Shown: in pieces, positions 1-6,378 of the stretch
Numbering within the stretch: the stretch's first letter is position 1
Layout of the letters: each line of letters begins with the position of its first letter
Notes under the pieces: generated by a model
Told to the model about the DNA's origin: nothing
The model's database searches: none
The model's input: only the letters and a program-made list of their open reading frames with translations
From: an uncultured Flavobacteriales bacterium
GTDB lineage: Bacteria; Bacteroidota; Bacteroidia; Palsa-965
Assembly: GCA_946478675.1 (NCBI GenBank)
Contig: CAMLEF010000135.1
Location: 1-10,821, forward strand
DNA: 10,821 nucleotides
Reading direction: 5' to 3'
Program-made: the position numbers and the translations under genes

Positions 1-413
1 CGGCGATGAACGGCAACCCGATCGACATCACGAAGCTCGAACAGGGCACGGATTTCATTGCGCGCGTCACGTTGTACAACCCGGGCGTACGCCGCGGCGA
101 TTACAAAGAGATGGCGCTCACGCAGATCTTCCCGTCGGGCTGGGAGATCCGCAACGAACGCATGGAAGAAGGGCCGAACGAAGTGCACAGCTCCGGTTTC
201 GATTACCAGGATATCCGCGACGACCGCGTGTACACGTACTTCTGGATCGGCCCGCGCGAATCGAGAACGTATCGCGTGCAGCTGAATGCAGCATACGGCG
301 GACATTTCTACCTGCCGGCTTTCTATTGCGAAGCGATGTACGACAATTCGATCAACGCACGCAAAGCCGGGCAGTGGGTAGATGTGCTCCCGGAAAATTC
401 CAGCATCCAGTAA
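1..413 (+). CDS. Alpha-2-macroglobulin family protein, C-terminal end (partial)
   Basis: Only the last 137 or so codons are in the window; the reading frame is open to the left edge (first full codon at base 3) and ends at TAA 411-413. The residues match the C-terminal receptor-binding-like domain of bacterial alpha-2-macroglobulins: a stretch of the type IFPSGWEIRN, then YQDIRDDRVYTYFWI, RTYRVQLNAAYGGHFYLP and CEAMYDNSINAR near the end. In this family the protein is a large periplasmic, usually lipid-anchored, protease trap, often encoded with a PBP1C-type transglycosylase. The thioester region and signal peptide would lie outside the window, so I cannot say whether the thioester CxEQ motif is present. 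A strong terminator starts 20 bases after the stop, so this is the last gene of its transcript. Family assignment is from recognised motifs. Confidence 0.88.
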   Translation, partial: AMNGNPIDITKLEQGTDFIARVTLYNPGVRRGDYKEMALTQIFPSGWEIRNERMEEGPNEVHSSGFDYQDIRDDRVYTYFWIGPRESRTYRVQLNAAYGGHFYLPAFYCEAMYDNSINARKAGQWVDVLPENSSIQ

Positions 414-432
414 TCGCAGCATAATTTTTCAT

Positions 433-471
433 CAGCGGCAGTTTTCTTTCGGAAACTGCCGCTGTTTTTTT
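433..471 (+). terminator. Rho-independent terminator of the alpha-2-macroglobulin gene
   Basis: A perfect 12-bp stem pairs 433-444 (CAGCGGCAGTTT) with 453-464. The 8-base loop can be trimmed by two further pairs, one of them G-U. The stem is followed directly by seven T (465-471). Its position 20 bases after the stop at 413 fits termination of the upstream gene. Confidence 0.93.
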
Positions 472-572
472 GGGGAAATTTTTCTTCACAATTACAGGAA
501 GGCAGATTCGTTTCCCCAATGAAAAAAATTCGCGGCACAATATTTCCGGGAGAATAGCAATACAACTGCTGC

Positions 573-1913
573 ATGAAACATTTTCCGCTTCTCTTTTTAT
601 TGCTGCTGAATTTTCGCGCTTCCGCTCAGCAAGAGCACATGGAAATGCCGCCGCACGACAGCCTGCGCAACGACACCACGATGCACATGGAAATGGGCAT
701 GCCGATGAGCCACGCCTATTCGCTGCATCTCCCGATGAGCCGCAACGGTTCGGGCACGAGCTGGCTTGCCGACAATTCGCCGATGTACGGCTGGATGATC
801 CACGGGAAAAAGTGGATGTACATGGTGCACGGCAATCTTTTTCTTCGCTATACGCACCAGGATGTGACCAACGAAGGAACGCGCGGCAGTGAAAAATGGG
901 ACGCGCCGAACTGGGCAATGCTCATGGGCCAGCGTATGATCGGCGAAAACGGATTATTTCATTTCAATGTAATGATGTCGCTCGATCCGCTGACGGAAGG
1001 CGGCGCAGGTTACCCGCTGCTTTTTCAAACCGGTGAAAGCTGGAACGGAACGCCGCTCGTGGACCATCAGCATCCGCATGACTTGTTTTCGGAATTGTCG
1101 GTGAGCTACAGCCATGCGCTCAGCGAAAAAGCGGACGTGTTCGTGTATGCCGGTTATCCCGGTGAGCCCGCGCTCGGCTCCGTCGCGTTCATGCATCGTG
1201 TATCCGCGTTGACGAATCCCGATGCGCCGATCGGCCATCACTGGAACGATGCCACGCACATCACATTCGGCGTTGCGACGCTCGGCATCCGTTACGGCAT
1301 GTTCAAGCTGGAAGGCTCTTCGTTCACCGGGAGAGAACCGAATGAAAACCGCTACGATTTCGACACGCCGCGTTTCGATTCGTGGAGCGCGCGCTTGTCG
1401 TTCAGTCCTTCCGCGGCCTGGACGCTGCAGGCTTCGCACGGATTCATTCACAGTCCCGAAGCGTTGCACCCCGAAGAAAACATTTCGCGCACGACGGCTT
1501 CAGCGAATTACAGTCATTCCTTCAGCGAAGAATCTTCCGTCGACCTGACGGCGCTCTGGGGAGTGAACGCCATTGCGGGGCAAGACGCAGAACATTCGCT
1601 GCTTGCGGAAGGTTCGGTATCGGAGTTCCGCTGGAACATTTATTTCCGATACGAATGGCTGATGAAATCCGGCGAAGAGCTCGTGCTGCCGGAGCCGGAG
1701 TTTTCGCACGATGCGCTTTATTCGATGGGCGCCGGCACGATCGGCATTTCCTACGACGTGCTTCACGACATGCTGCTGAACGTCGCGCTCGGCGGACAGG
1801 TTTCGCTGTACCAGCCCGACATCGCTTTGCGCCCGCTGTACGGCGAGCACCCGGTTGCAGCGGAAGTGTACCTGCGCATTTATCCGCCGCGGGTGATGCG
1901 CATGGACCGGTAA
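573..1913 (+). CDS. Predicted outer-membrane beta-barrel protein with Met/His-rich N-terminus
   Basis: 446 residues. An N-terminal signal peptide is visible (MKH, then a Leu/Phe-rich core, cleavage likely after A18 of RASA). The mature N-terminus, about residues 20-56, is dense in Met and His: H22, M23, M25, H28, M37, H38, M39, M41, M43, M45 and H47, with more Met up to residue 84. A second His cluster, DHQHPHD, is at 164-170. The rest alternates polar and hydrophobic residues with many aromatics and Gly turns, as expected for transmembrane strands. The last residues (RVMRMDR) do not show the usual terminal aromatic. The layout resembles copper-resistance barrels of the PcoB/CopB kind (Met/His-rich leader plus barrel), but I see no firm family motif, so a copper or other soft-metal role is inference. 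The ATG at 573 is the natural start because the signal peptide follows at once. No convincing promoter is visible in 472-572. Confidence 0.8.
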   Translation: MKHFPLLFLLLLNFRASAQQEHMEMPPHDSLRNDTTMHMEMGMPMSHAYSLHLPMSRNGSGTSWLADNSPMYGWMIHGKKWMYMVHGNLFLRYTHQDVTNEGTRGSEKWDAPNWAMLMGQRMIGENGLFHFNVMMSLDPLTEGGAGYPLLFQTGESWNGTPLVDHQHPHDLFSELSVSYSHALSEKADVFVYAGYPGEPALGSVAFMHRVSALTNPDAPIGHHWNDATHITFGVATLGIRYGMFKLEGSSFTGREPNENRYDFDTPRFDSWSARLSFSPSAAWTLQASHGFIHSPEALHPEENISRTTASANYSHSFSEESSVDLTALWGVNAIAGQDAEHSLLAEGSVSEFRWNIYFRYEWLMKSGEELVLPEPEFSHDALYSMGAGTIGISYDVLHDMLLNVALGGQVSLYQPDIALRPLYGEHPVAAEVYLRIYPPRVMRMDR

Positions 1914-1930
1914 AGCGGGCTTCCCTCGCC

Positions 1931-1961
1931 TTTGCCCGCCTCCCCTGCTTTGCTATCTTTG
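1931..1961 (+). promoter_or_regulatory. Bacteroidota-type promoter (-33/-7) for the secreted protein gene at 2009
   Basis: TTTG at 1931-1934, 19 bases, then TATCTTTG at 1954-1961. This matches the -33 TTTG / -7 TAnnTTTG consensus of the Bacteroidota primary sigma factor with preferred spacing. The -7 box ends 47 bases before the ATG at 2009 and only 48 bases after the previous stop, so the gene at 2009 has its own transcription start. Confidence 0.82.
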
Positions 1962-2008
1962 AAAAGCAGAACGGCATAGCTTTTGTGAATCTGCCGTTGA
2001 CTTAACCC

Positions 2009-2791
2009 ATGAAACACTCCTACCCGCGCCTTTTCCTGCTCATTTTGCTGCTGCTTTCGGTGCCTGCCTTTTCACAGGGCGGGTTCGGTTTGCCGCCGGG
2101 CTTCGACCTGAAAACGTTCCAGAAGAACGAAGAGCAGGCCATGTACTTTCTGCAATACGACAGCGCCTGGCAATTCGTGCAGGCATTCGATCATCTTCCC
2201 GCGAATAAAGATTACATCTGCTATTCCGACAAGCGCGGCTGGAAAGTCGTAGCCGGCACGATCGATTCTTCCGGCTTTAAAAGCGACGCTGTTTTTTATA
2301 CCGTCGACAACAAGCACGTGGTTACCGTGGCGCGAAAAAAATTCGACACCGTGCAGGTCACCGCGATGGCGCATGCGTATTACAACGCCGGGAAAGCACT
2401 GACGAAGCTGAACATTAAAGCGACCGGCGGCTGGCATAAATTCGTTCGTATCAATGCCGATCAAACGATCACCGTCTGGGCGTTCCCGGAAACCGACGCA
2501 TCCGGCAATGTCTGGTACGGACCGGAATGCGCCTGGTATTTTTCCGCGAACGGCATGCAGCTTTCCACCAGCAAGATCGTCAACAAAGCCCCGCAAATGG
2601 CCGGCAAATCCGCTGCTTCGCTCAACATGAATTGCCCGACCGACAAGATGCCCACCGTCGGCACGATCTGGCTCGCGCACAAAAACAAAAAGTCCTACAA
2701 CGAGATCAACATCAGCTACAAAACCGGAACGAGCACGTTACGCTTTAACGAAGCCGAGAAGACGTACGCGTGGGAACATGTGGCGAATTAG
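2009..2791 (+). CDS. Secreted protein of unknown function
   Basis: 260 residues. A clear signal peptide (MKHSYPR, a Leu-rich core, cleavage likely near AFSQ at residues 20-23) is followed by a short Gly/Pro-rich linker and a soluble domain. The domain is rich in aromatics, with patches such as GWKVVAGTID (78-86) and GGWHKFVRINADQTITVWAFPE (about 140-161) that read as beta-strands. Cys71, Cys174 and Cys209 are the only mature cysteines; a periplasmic disulfide is possible. A strong promoter lies directly upstream and the gene ends in a bidirectional terminator spacer, so it is probably transcribed alone. I do not recognise a characterised family. No lipobox is seen, so it should be periplasmic or exported. 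Confidence 0.85.
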   Translation: MKHSYPRLFLLILLLLSVPAFSQGGFGLPPGFDLKTFQKNEEQAMYFLQYDSAWQFVQAFDHLPANKDYICYSDKRGWKVVAGTIDSSGFKSDAVFYTVDNKHVVTVARKKFDTVQVTAMAHAYYNAGKALTKLNIKATGGWHKFVRINADQTITVWAFPETDASGNVWYGPECAWYFSANGMQLSTSKIVNKAPQMAGKSAASLNMNCPTDKMPTVGTIWLAHKNKKSYNEINISYKTGTSTLRFNEAEKTYAWEHVAN

Positions 2792-2792
2792 A

Positions 2793-2827
2793 CAGTCGGC
2801 AGTTTGCAGTCGGCAGTCGTTGCAGTT
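2793..2827 (+). repeat. Heptamer array A (CAGTCGG word) after the stop at 2791
   Basis: Starting one base after the TAG stop, seven-base units run in register: CAGTCGG (2793), CAGTTTG (2800), CAGTCGG (2807), CAGTCGT (2814), then the degenerate TGCAGTT (2821). The same word recurs on the opposite strand at 2891-2919, so the two arrays face each other across the terminator. Confidence 0.85.
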
Positions 2828-2871
2828 AAAAGAGAAGCCCGAAGATGATTTCACCTTCGGGCTTCTCTTTT
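2828..2871. terminator. Bidirectional terminator between convergent genes
   Basis: A perfect 17-bp inverted repeat (2828-2844 with 2855-2871) around a 10-base loop. The stem begins AAAAGAG and ends CTCTTTT, so either strand yields a GC-rich hairpin followed by a short U run. It lies between the plus gene ending at 2791 and the minus gene ending at 2920 and can serve both. Confidence 0.88.
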
Positions 2872-2890
2872 GTATTCGGTATATCAAGTG

Positions 2891-2919
2891 CAGACTGCCG
2901 ACTGGCCGACTGCCAACTG
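2891..2919 (-). repeat. Heptamer array A' (CAGTCGG word, inverted) abutting the MoxR stop
   Basis: Read on the minus strand directly after the TAA at 2922-2920: CAGTTGG, CAGTCGG, one extra C, CAGTCGG, CAGTCTG. It is the inverted partner of the array at 2793-2827. Bases 2807-2818 pair perfectly with 2893-2904, and 2793-2806 pair with 2906-2919 apart from two mismatches. Confidence 0.85.
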
Positions 2920-3882
2920 TTACAGCAGTCCTTTGATGATGTCTTCCACGCTCACGCCTTCCGCTTCGGCTTTGTAGTTGCGCACGATGCGGTGACGAAG
3001 GATCGGGCCGGCAACTGCGCGGACGTCTTCGATGTCGGGCGAATATTTTCCGCTGATGACGGCGTGGCATTTGGCGCCGAGCACGAGGTACTGCGATGCG
3101 CGCGGGCCAGCGCCCCAGGAGAGGAGACGATTGACGTCGGCAGAAGCAGTAGCCGTGTTCGGGCGTGTTTTCGCGGCGAGGCGTACGGCATATTCGAGCA
3201 CGTTATCCGCAACAGGCACGCGACGCACGAGCTCCTGCACGAAAAGAATTTCTTCGGCGCCGAGCACTTTGTTCAGCTGAACGGAACGATCGGAAGTGGT
3301 GTTCTTCACGACCATCAGCTCGTCTTCGAACTTCGGGTAATCGAGCAGCACGTTGAACATGAAACGGTCGAGCTGCGCTTCCGGGAGCGGATACGTTCCC
3401 TCCTGCTCGATCGGGTTTTGCGTAGCGAGCACGAAGAACGGACGCGGCAGCTCGTAACGTTTGCCGGCTGCGGTGACCGAACGTTCCTGCATGGCTTCGA
3501 GCAGCGCAGATTGTGTTTTCGGCGGCGTACGGTTGATCTCGTCGGCGAGAATGATGTTCGCGAACAACGGTCCTTTGACGAAATTGAAATGTCGGCTCTC
3601 GTCGAGAATTTCCGTGCCGATGATATCCGACGGCATCAGGTCGGGCGTGAACTGGATGCGGTTGTAGCTCAGGCCGAGCGATTGCGCAATGGTGTTTACG
3701 AGCAGCGTTTTCGCCAGTCCCGGAACACCGACGAGGAGACAGTGGCCATTGCTGAAAATGGAAACAAGCACGTCCTTCACCACGTCATCCTGCCCTACGA
3801 TCACCTTGTGGATTTCGGCGCTCAGCGCTTTATATTTTTCGCGGAAAAAATCGACCGCTTCTACGTCGGATTTGAATTGCAT
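2920..3882 (-). CDS. MoxR-family AAA+ ATPase
   Basis: 320 residues from the ATG at 3882. An in-frame TTG at 3894 would add four residues but lies inside a repeat array, so I prefer the ATG. Motifs are complete: Walker A GVPGLAKT (52-59), Walker B NIILADEINR (109-118, D114/E115), sensor 1 ATQNP (153-157), the GTYPLPEAQLDRF block (162-174) and the sensor-2 region GAGPRASQ (257-264). MoxR proteins are cytoplasmic hexameric ATPases thought to act as chaperones in maturing complexes or in envelope stress responses, commonly with a DUF58/von Willebrand partner. No such partner lies downstream here. The gene is instead the last of the four-gene minus-strand PPIase cluster and ends at the convergent terminator, which suggests a link to envelope protein quality control (inference). 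The spacer to the upstream SurA-like gene is 113 bases and filled with repeats. Confidence 0.94.
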   Translation of the reverse strand: MQFKSDVEAVDFFREKYKALSAEIHKVIVGQDDVVKDVLVSIFSNGHCLLVGVPGLAKTLLVNTIAQSLGLSYNRIQFTPDLMPSDIIGTEILDESRHFNFVKGPLFANIILADEINRTPPKTQSALLEAMQERSVTAAGKRYELPRPFFVLATQNPIEQEGTYPLPEAQLDRFMFNVLLDYPKFEDELMVVKNTTSDRSVQLNKVLGAEEILFVQELVRRVPVADNVLEYAVRLAAKTRPNTATASADVNRLLSWGAGPRASQYLVLGAKCHAVISGKYSPDIEDVRAVAGPILRHRIVRNYKAEAEGVSVEDIIKGLL

Positions 3883-3888
3883 ATAAAC

Positions 3889-3909
3889 GTTCAAGGTTTA
3901 ATGTTCAAG
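3889..3909 (+). repeat. Heptamer array B' (GTTCAAG word) just upstream of the MoxR start
   Basis: Plus-strand units GTTCAAG (3889), GTTTAAT (3896), GTTCAAG (3903). On the coding (minus) strand these read CTTGAAC, ATTAAAC, CTTGAAC and end six bases before the MoxR ATG. They are inverted relative to the array at 3958-3992; 3903-3912 pairs perfectly with 3969-3978. Confidence 0.78.
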
Positions 3910-3957
3910 GTTGCTTCCGGTAAATTTAAGCAGCAAGGTAATCGGTTTGGGTTCCTT

Positions 3958-3992
3958 AACAAACTTTGAACCTTGAACCCGGAACCCCGAAC
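3958..3992 (-). repeat. Heptamer array B (GTTCNNG word) just after the SurA-like stop
   Basis: On the minus strand, three bases after the TAA at 3998-3996, units run in register: GTTCGGG, GTTCCGG, GTTCAAG, GTTCAAA and a decayed GTTTGTT. The word drifts gradually along the array while the period of seven is kept. It faces the array at 3889-3909 and can form an intercistronic hairpin with it. Confidence 0.8.
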
Positions 3993-3995
3993 GAT

Positions 3996-5402
3996 TTATT
4001 TCGCGTACTGCAGCCACGGATAATTGTACGGGTACTTGCGGTAGTCCGGCGCGAGGAACACGTACGTATTCGCAAGATGCTTGCGCACCCACTCGTCGAT
4101 CGCTTTCTCCTGCTTCTCCTGCAACGCGAGGTCCTGGATCAGCTGGTAATCGTCCTGCAGATTCGCGCGATGCGGTTTCGAGCGCGATTTCAGGTACAGT
4201 ACGCGATACGCCTGCTTCCCGTTGCGCGTGAGGCAAGGCATCGTCGCGGAAACTTCGCCGACTTTCATGTTGTTGATGATGATCGGGAACTGCGGATCGG
4301 GATCGTACTGGCCGAGCTGATCGACGTCGATTCTCGTGGTGCCGGTTTCGGGATTCACGAGCAGGCCGCAGCTGTATTTGGATTCTGCATCGTCCGAATA
4401 TTTCGCGGCAGCTTCGCAGAACGTGAGCGAATCTTTCCGGATGAGGCCGAGCACGGAATCGAGACGCACTTTGCAGCGCTTGAGGTCTTCGGGCGCAGCG
4501 GGAATGTCGAGCAGGATGTGCTGGATCGTTACTTCTTCACCGCGGCGCGCAATGAGCTTCACAATGTGATAGCCGTATTCCGTTTCGAACGGCGCGGAGA
4601 TCTCTCCTTCTTTCAGCGTAAAGCACACCGCGTCGAATTCGGGCACAAAGGTTCCGCGACGCACGTTGTCGTACTGGCCGCAATTATCTTTCGAGCCCGG
4701 ATCTTTCGAATACGCACGGGCCGCCGCGCAGAAATCGATCTTGTTCGTCAGGATACGCTGGCGGATGTCTTCGAGACTTTGCCGCGTATATTCTTTGACT
4801 TCGGGATTCACCGGCGGCGTAATCACGATCTGACCGATCTCCACCTGCGAATTGATGAACGGCAGGCTGTCTGCGGGCTGCGCTTTGAACCAGGCCTGCA
4901 CTTCCGAAGGAGAGATCGTTACGTTCTGCGTGATCTTCTGCTGCATGCGTTGTGCAAGAAGCAGCTCTTTCACCTGGTCGTGCAACTCGAACTTGAACGA
5001 CTCGACCGTTTTGCCGTAGAAACTTTCGAAGTCTTTATCCGATTTGAACTGCATCAGGAAATAACGCATGCGACGATCGGTCTCGCCGTTGATCTCCGCT
5101 TCAGTCACCGAGATGCTGTCGTGCTTGGCCTGCTGCAGCAGCAGTTTTTTGAACATGAGCTGGTCAACGATGGACGCACGCGTGCTGTCGTTGACCGGCA
5201 GCCCGTTCGCTTTGTATTGCTGGATGGCATCTTCCACGTCCGATTGCTTGACGATCTCTCCGCCCACGATGCCGATGATGCGGTCCACGAGCACGCCGCC
5301 GCCCGATACAGTTCCTGCCGGCGATTGGGCAACGGATTGCGCCTTCACCACGGAAGCGATAAGAACGAGCGCAACGATGAGCGCGGATTGAATGGTTTTC
5401 AT
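3996..5402 (-). CDS. surA: SurA-like periplasmic peptidyl-prolyl isomerase with two parvulin domains
   Basis: 468 residues from the ATG at 5402. A GTG two codons earlier (5408) overlaps the upstream stop as GTGA and is a possible alternative. The order is signal peptide (1 to about 22, ending VVKAQ), SurA-type N-terminal helical chaperone domain (about 36-185, with DRIIGIVGGEIVKQSDVE at its front), parvulin 1 (about 187-288) and parvulin 2 (about 292-408), then a Lys/Tyr-rich C-terminal helix. Parvulin 1 shows the EFDAVCFTLKEGEIS and YGYHIVKL blocks; parvulin 2 has QHILL and a more divergent core. SurA escorts unfolded outer-membrane proteins through the periplasm. Both parvulin domains carry a Cys pair at the same 16-residue spacing (C225/C241 and C329/C345), which is unusual. 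The gene nearly overlaps the lipoprotein gene upstream (two bases between stop and ATG), so translational coupling is likely. The symbol rests on domain architecture. Confidence 0.93.
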   Translation of the reverse strand: MKTIQSALIVALVLIASVVKAQSVAQSPAGTVSGGGVLVDRIIGIVGGEIVKQSDVEDAIQQYKANGLPVNDSTRASIVDQLMFKKLLLQQAKHDSISVTEAEINGETDRRMRYFLMQFKSDKDFESFYGKTVESFKFELHDQVKELLLAQRMQQKITQNVTISPSEVQAWFKAQPADSLPFINSQVEIGQIVITPPVNPEVKEYTRQSLEDIRQRILTNKIDFCAAARAYSKDPGSKDNCGQYDNVRRGTFVPEFDAVCFTLKEGEISAPFETEYGYHIVKLIARRGEEVTIQHILLDIPAAPEDLKRCKVRLDSVLGLIRKDSLTFCEAAAKYSDDAESKYSCGLLVNPETGTTRIDVDQLGQYDPDPQFPIIINNMKVGEVSATMPCLTRNGKQAYRVLYLKSRSKPHRANLQDDYQLIQDLALQEKQEKAIDEWVRKHLANTYVFLAPDYRKYPYNYPWLQYAK

Positions 5403-5404
5403 TT

Positions 5405-6283
5405 TCACTTGCTGTAAATTTCTATGTCTTTATTTTCCATCGCTTCCTTGTACAGGTCGGTGTGCAGGCGCTCGATGAGCTCTTTTTTCCGCTGGTTGAG
5501 GATGATGCTCCGGATGTTTTCTTTTTCGAACGCGAGCGGCGAATGGCTGTTGCGCGTCATGAAACCTTTGATGTTGACGTAATAGTTGCTCGTCGAATCG
5601 GAAAGCGTGAGGAAACGCGCATTCTGCAGGAACAGCTCTTTGTTGTACGTTTCGATCGGCACTTCCTTCAACAGGTCGTCGAACAGCAGCCACACGTTAT
5701 CGTCGAGAAAATAGTTCACCGCAAACTGGCGGCAATAGCCTTCAAGATCCTTGCGGTCCTGCGGCTTGTCGGAACGGATCCACGTCACCAGTCGCGGCTG
5801 GTTGGGCGATTTCTTGTCGACCTTGACGTAAATGACTTTCACGATGTTGTCCTTCAATTCGAAATCCGAGGGATGATCCTGGTAATATTTTTCGATCTCC
5901 GCATCCGACACCACGGTATCGAGGCGCTGGCGCACGAGCTCTTTTTCGTAAGCGTAAATGATCAGCGAATTGCGGTAATCCTGCAGCTGCTTCTCGACGT
6001 CTTTCTGGTTTTGCCCGAGGTTCTGCTCCGCCTTTTGCACGAGCAGCTTTTCCTTCACCCACGCATTGATGAAATTCTGCGCGCGCCGGGTGCTGTCGTC
6101 CGGTGAAAGACCGGCAGGCACAACGTCCCGCAGATCCGCTTCGTAAAGATTGTAGTTGTACACGCGCGCGAGCACTTTTCCTTTGTTGGCCTCTTCCGTT
6201 TTTTCCGGCGAATTGCAGGCCAGGAAAGTCCCTGCAAGAAGGACGGCTAAAACAGTAAAAAGTTGCCCCCGGAACGATTTCAC
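5405..6283 (-). CDS. Lipoprotein with SurA-N-like helical domain, between two PPIase genes
   Basis: 292 residues from a GTG at 6283, chosen because a compact lipoprotein signal follows at once (MKSFRGQLF, hydrophobic core, FLAC with lipid Cys23). Upstream in-frame starts exist, including an ATG at 6379 overlapping the preceding stop as TAATG, but they would place 32 or more extra residues before the signal. The mature part has a helical region (about 64-135) with NAWVKEKLLVQKAEQNL, a pattern found in SurA/PpiD N-terminal domains, and a C-terminal RKKELIERLHTDLYKEA helix (265-281) as in PPIase chaperones. I see no parvulin active-site blocks (no HIL..., no GYH...), so it is probably a chaperone-like partner without isomerase activity. 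The setting between two PPIases points to outer-membrane protein biogenesis. Confidence 0.85.
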   Translation of the reverse strand: MKSFRGQLFTVLAVLLAGTFLACNSPEKTEEANKGKVLARVYNYNLYEADLRDVVPAGLSPDDSTRRAQNFINAWVKEKLLVQKAEQNLGQNQKDVEKQLQDYRNSLIIYAYEKELVRQRLDTVVSDAEIEKYYQDHPSDFELKDNIVKVIYVKVDKKSPNQPRLVTWIRSDKPQDRKDLEGYCRQFAVNYFLDDNVWLLFDDLLKEVPIETYNKELFLQNARFLTLSDSTSNYYVNIKGFMTRNSHSPLAFEKENIRSIILNQRKKELIERLHTDLYKEAMENKDIEIYSK

Positions 6284-6301
6284 GACGCGTGAAAAAGAAA
6301 A

Positions 6302-6315
6302 TGCAGGATGCAGGA
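6302..6315 (+). repeat. Heptamer array C' (TGCAGGA x2) before the lipoprotein start
   Basis: Two exact copies of TGCAGGA in tandem on the plus strand, 18 bases upstream of the GTG at 6283. Bases 6302-6314 are perfectly complementary to 6354-6366, giving a 13-bp stem with a 39-base loop. Confidence 0.8.
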
Positions 6316-6352
6316 ATCCGCAAACAGGCTGTTTCCAGCTGTGACGGTTGTT

Positions 6353-6366
6353 CCCTGCATCCTGCA
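6353..6366 (-). repeat. Heptamer array C (TGCAGGA, TGCAGGG) after the PPIase stop
   Basis: On the minus strand, 12 bases after the TAA at 6381-6379: TGCAGGA then TGCAGGG. It is the inverted partner of 6302-6315 and forms the other arm of the intercistronic hairpin. Confidence 0.8.
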
Positions 6367-6378
6367 CCCTTTGAATCA

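Noticed and set aside
1915..1939. Six-base GCGGGC inverted repeat after the barrel gene
   Set aside because: Short stem, 13-base loop and no T run; it overlaps the -33 box of the next promoter, so I do not call it a terminator.
2793..2919. CRISPR array
   Set aside because: Units are seven bases, contiguous and without spacers; no cas genes are in the window.
3883..3894. TTG start of moxR four codons upstream of the ATG
   Set aside because: The added residues are encoded by the heptamer array and an ATG is available directly downstream.
2845..3969. Long plus-strand open frame opposite the MoxR gene (374 codons)
   Set aside because: It lies wholly antisense to a gene with complete AAA+ motifs, and its translation has no recognisable domain; codon bias of the real gene keeps the opposite frame open.
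5403..5408. GTG start of the SurA-like gene overlapping the upstream stop
   Set aside because: Possible, but the ATG two codons later gives a clean signal peptide; the difference is two residues only.
3966..5417. Plus-strand open frame of 483 codons opposite the SurA-like gene
   Set aside because: Same reason: antisense shadow of a well-supported two-parvulin gene, with a translation rich in Arg, His, Phe and Val typical of such shadows.
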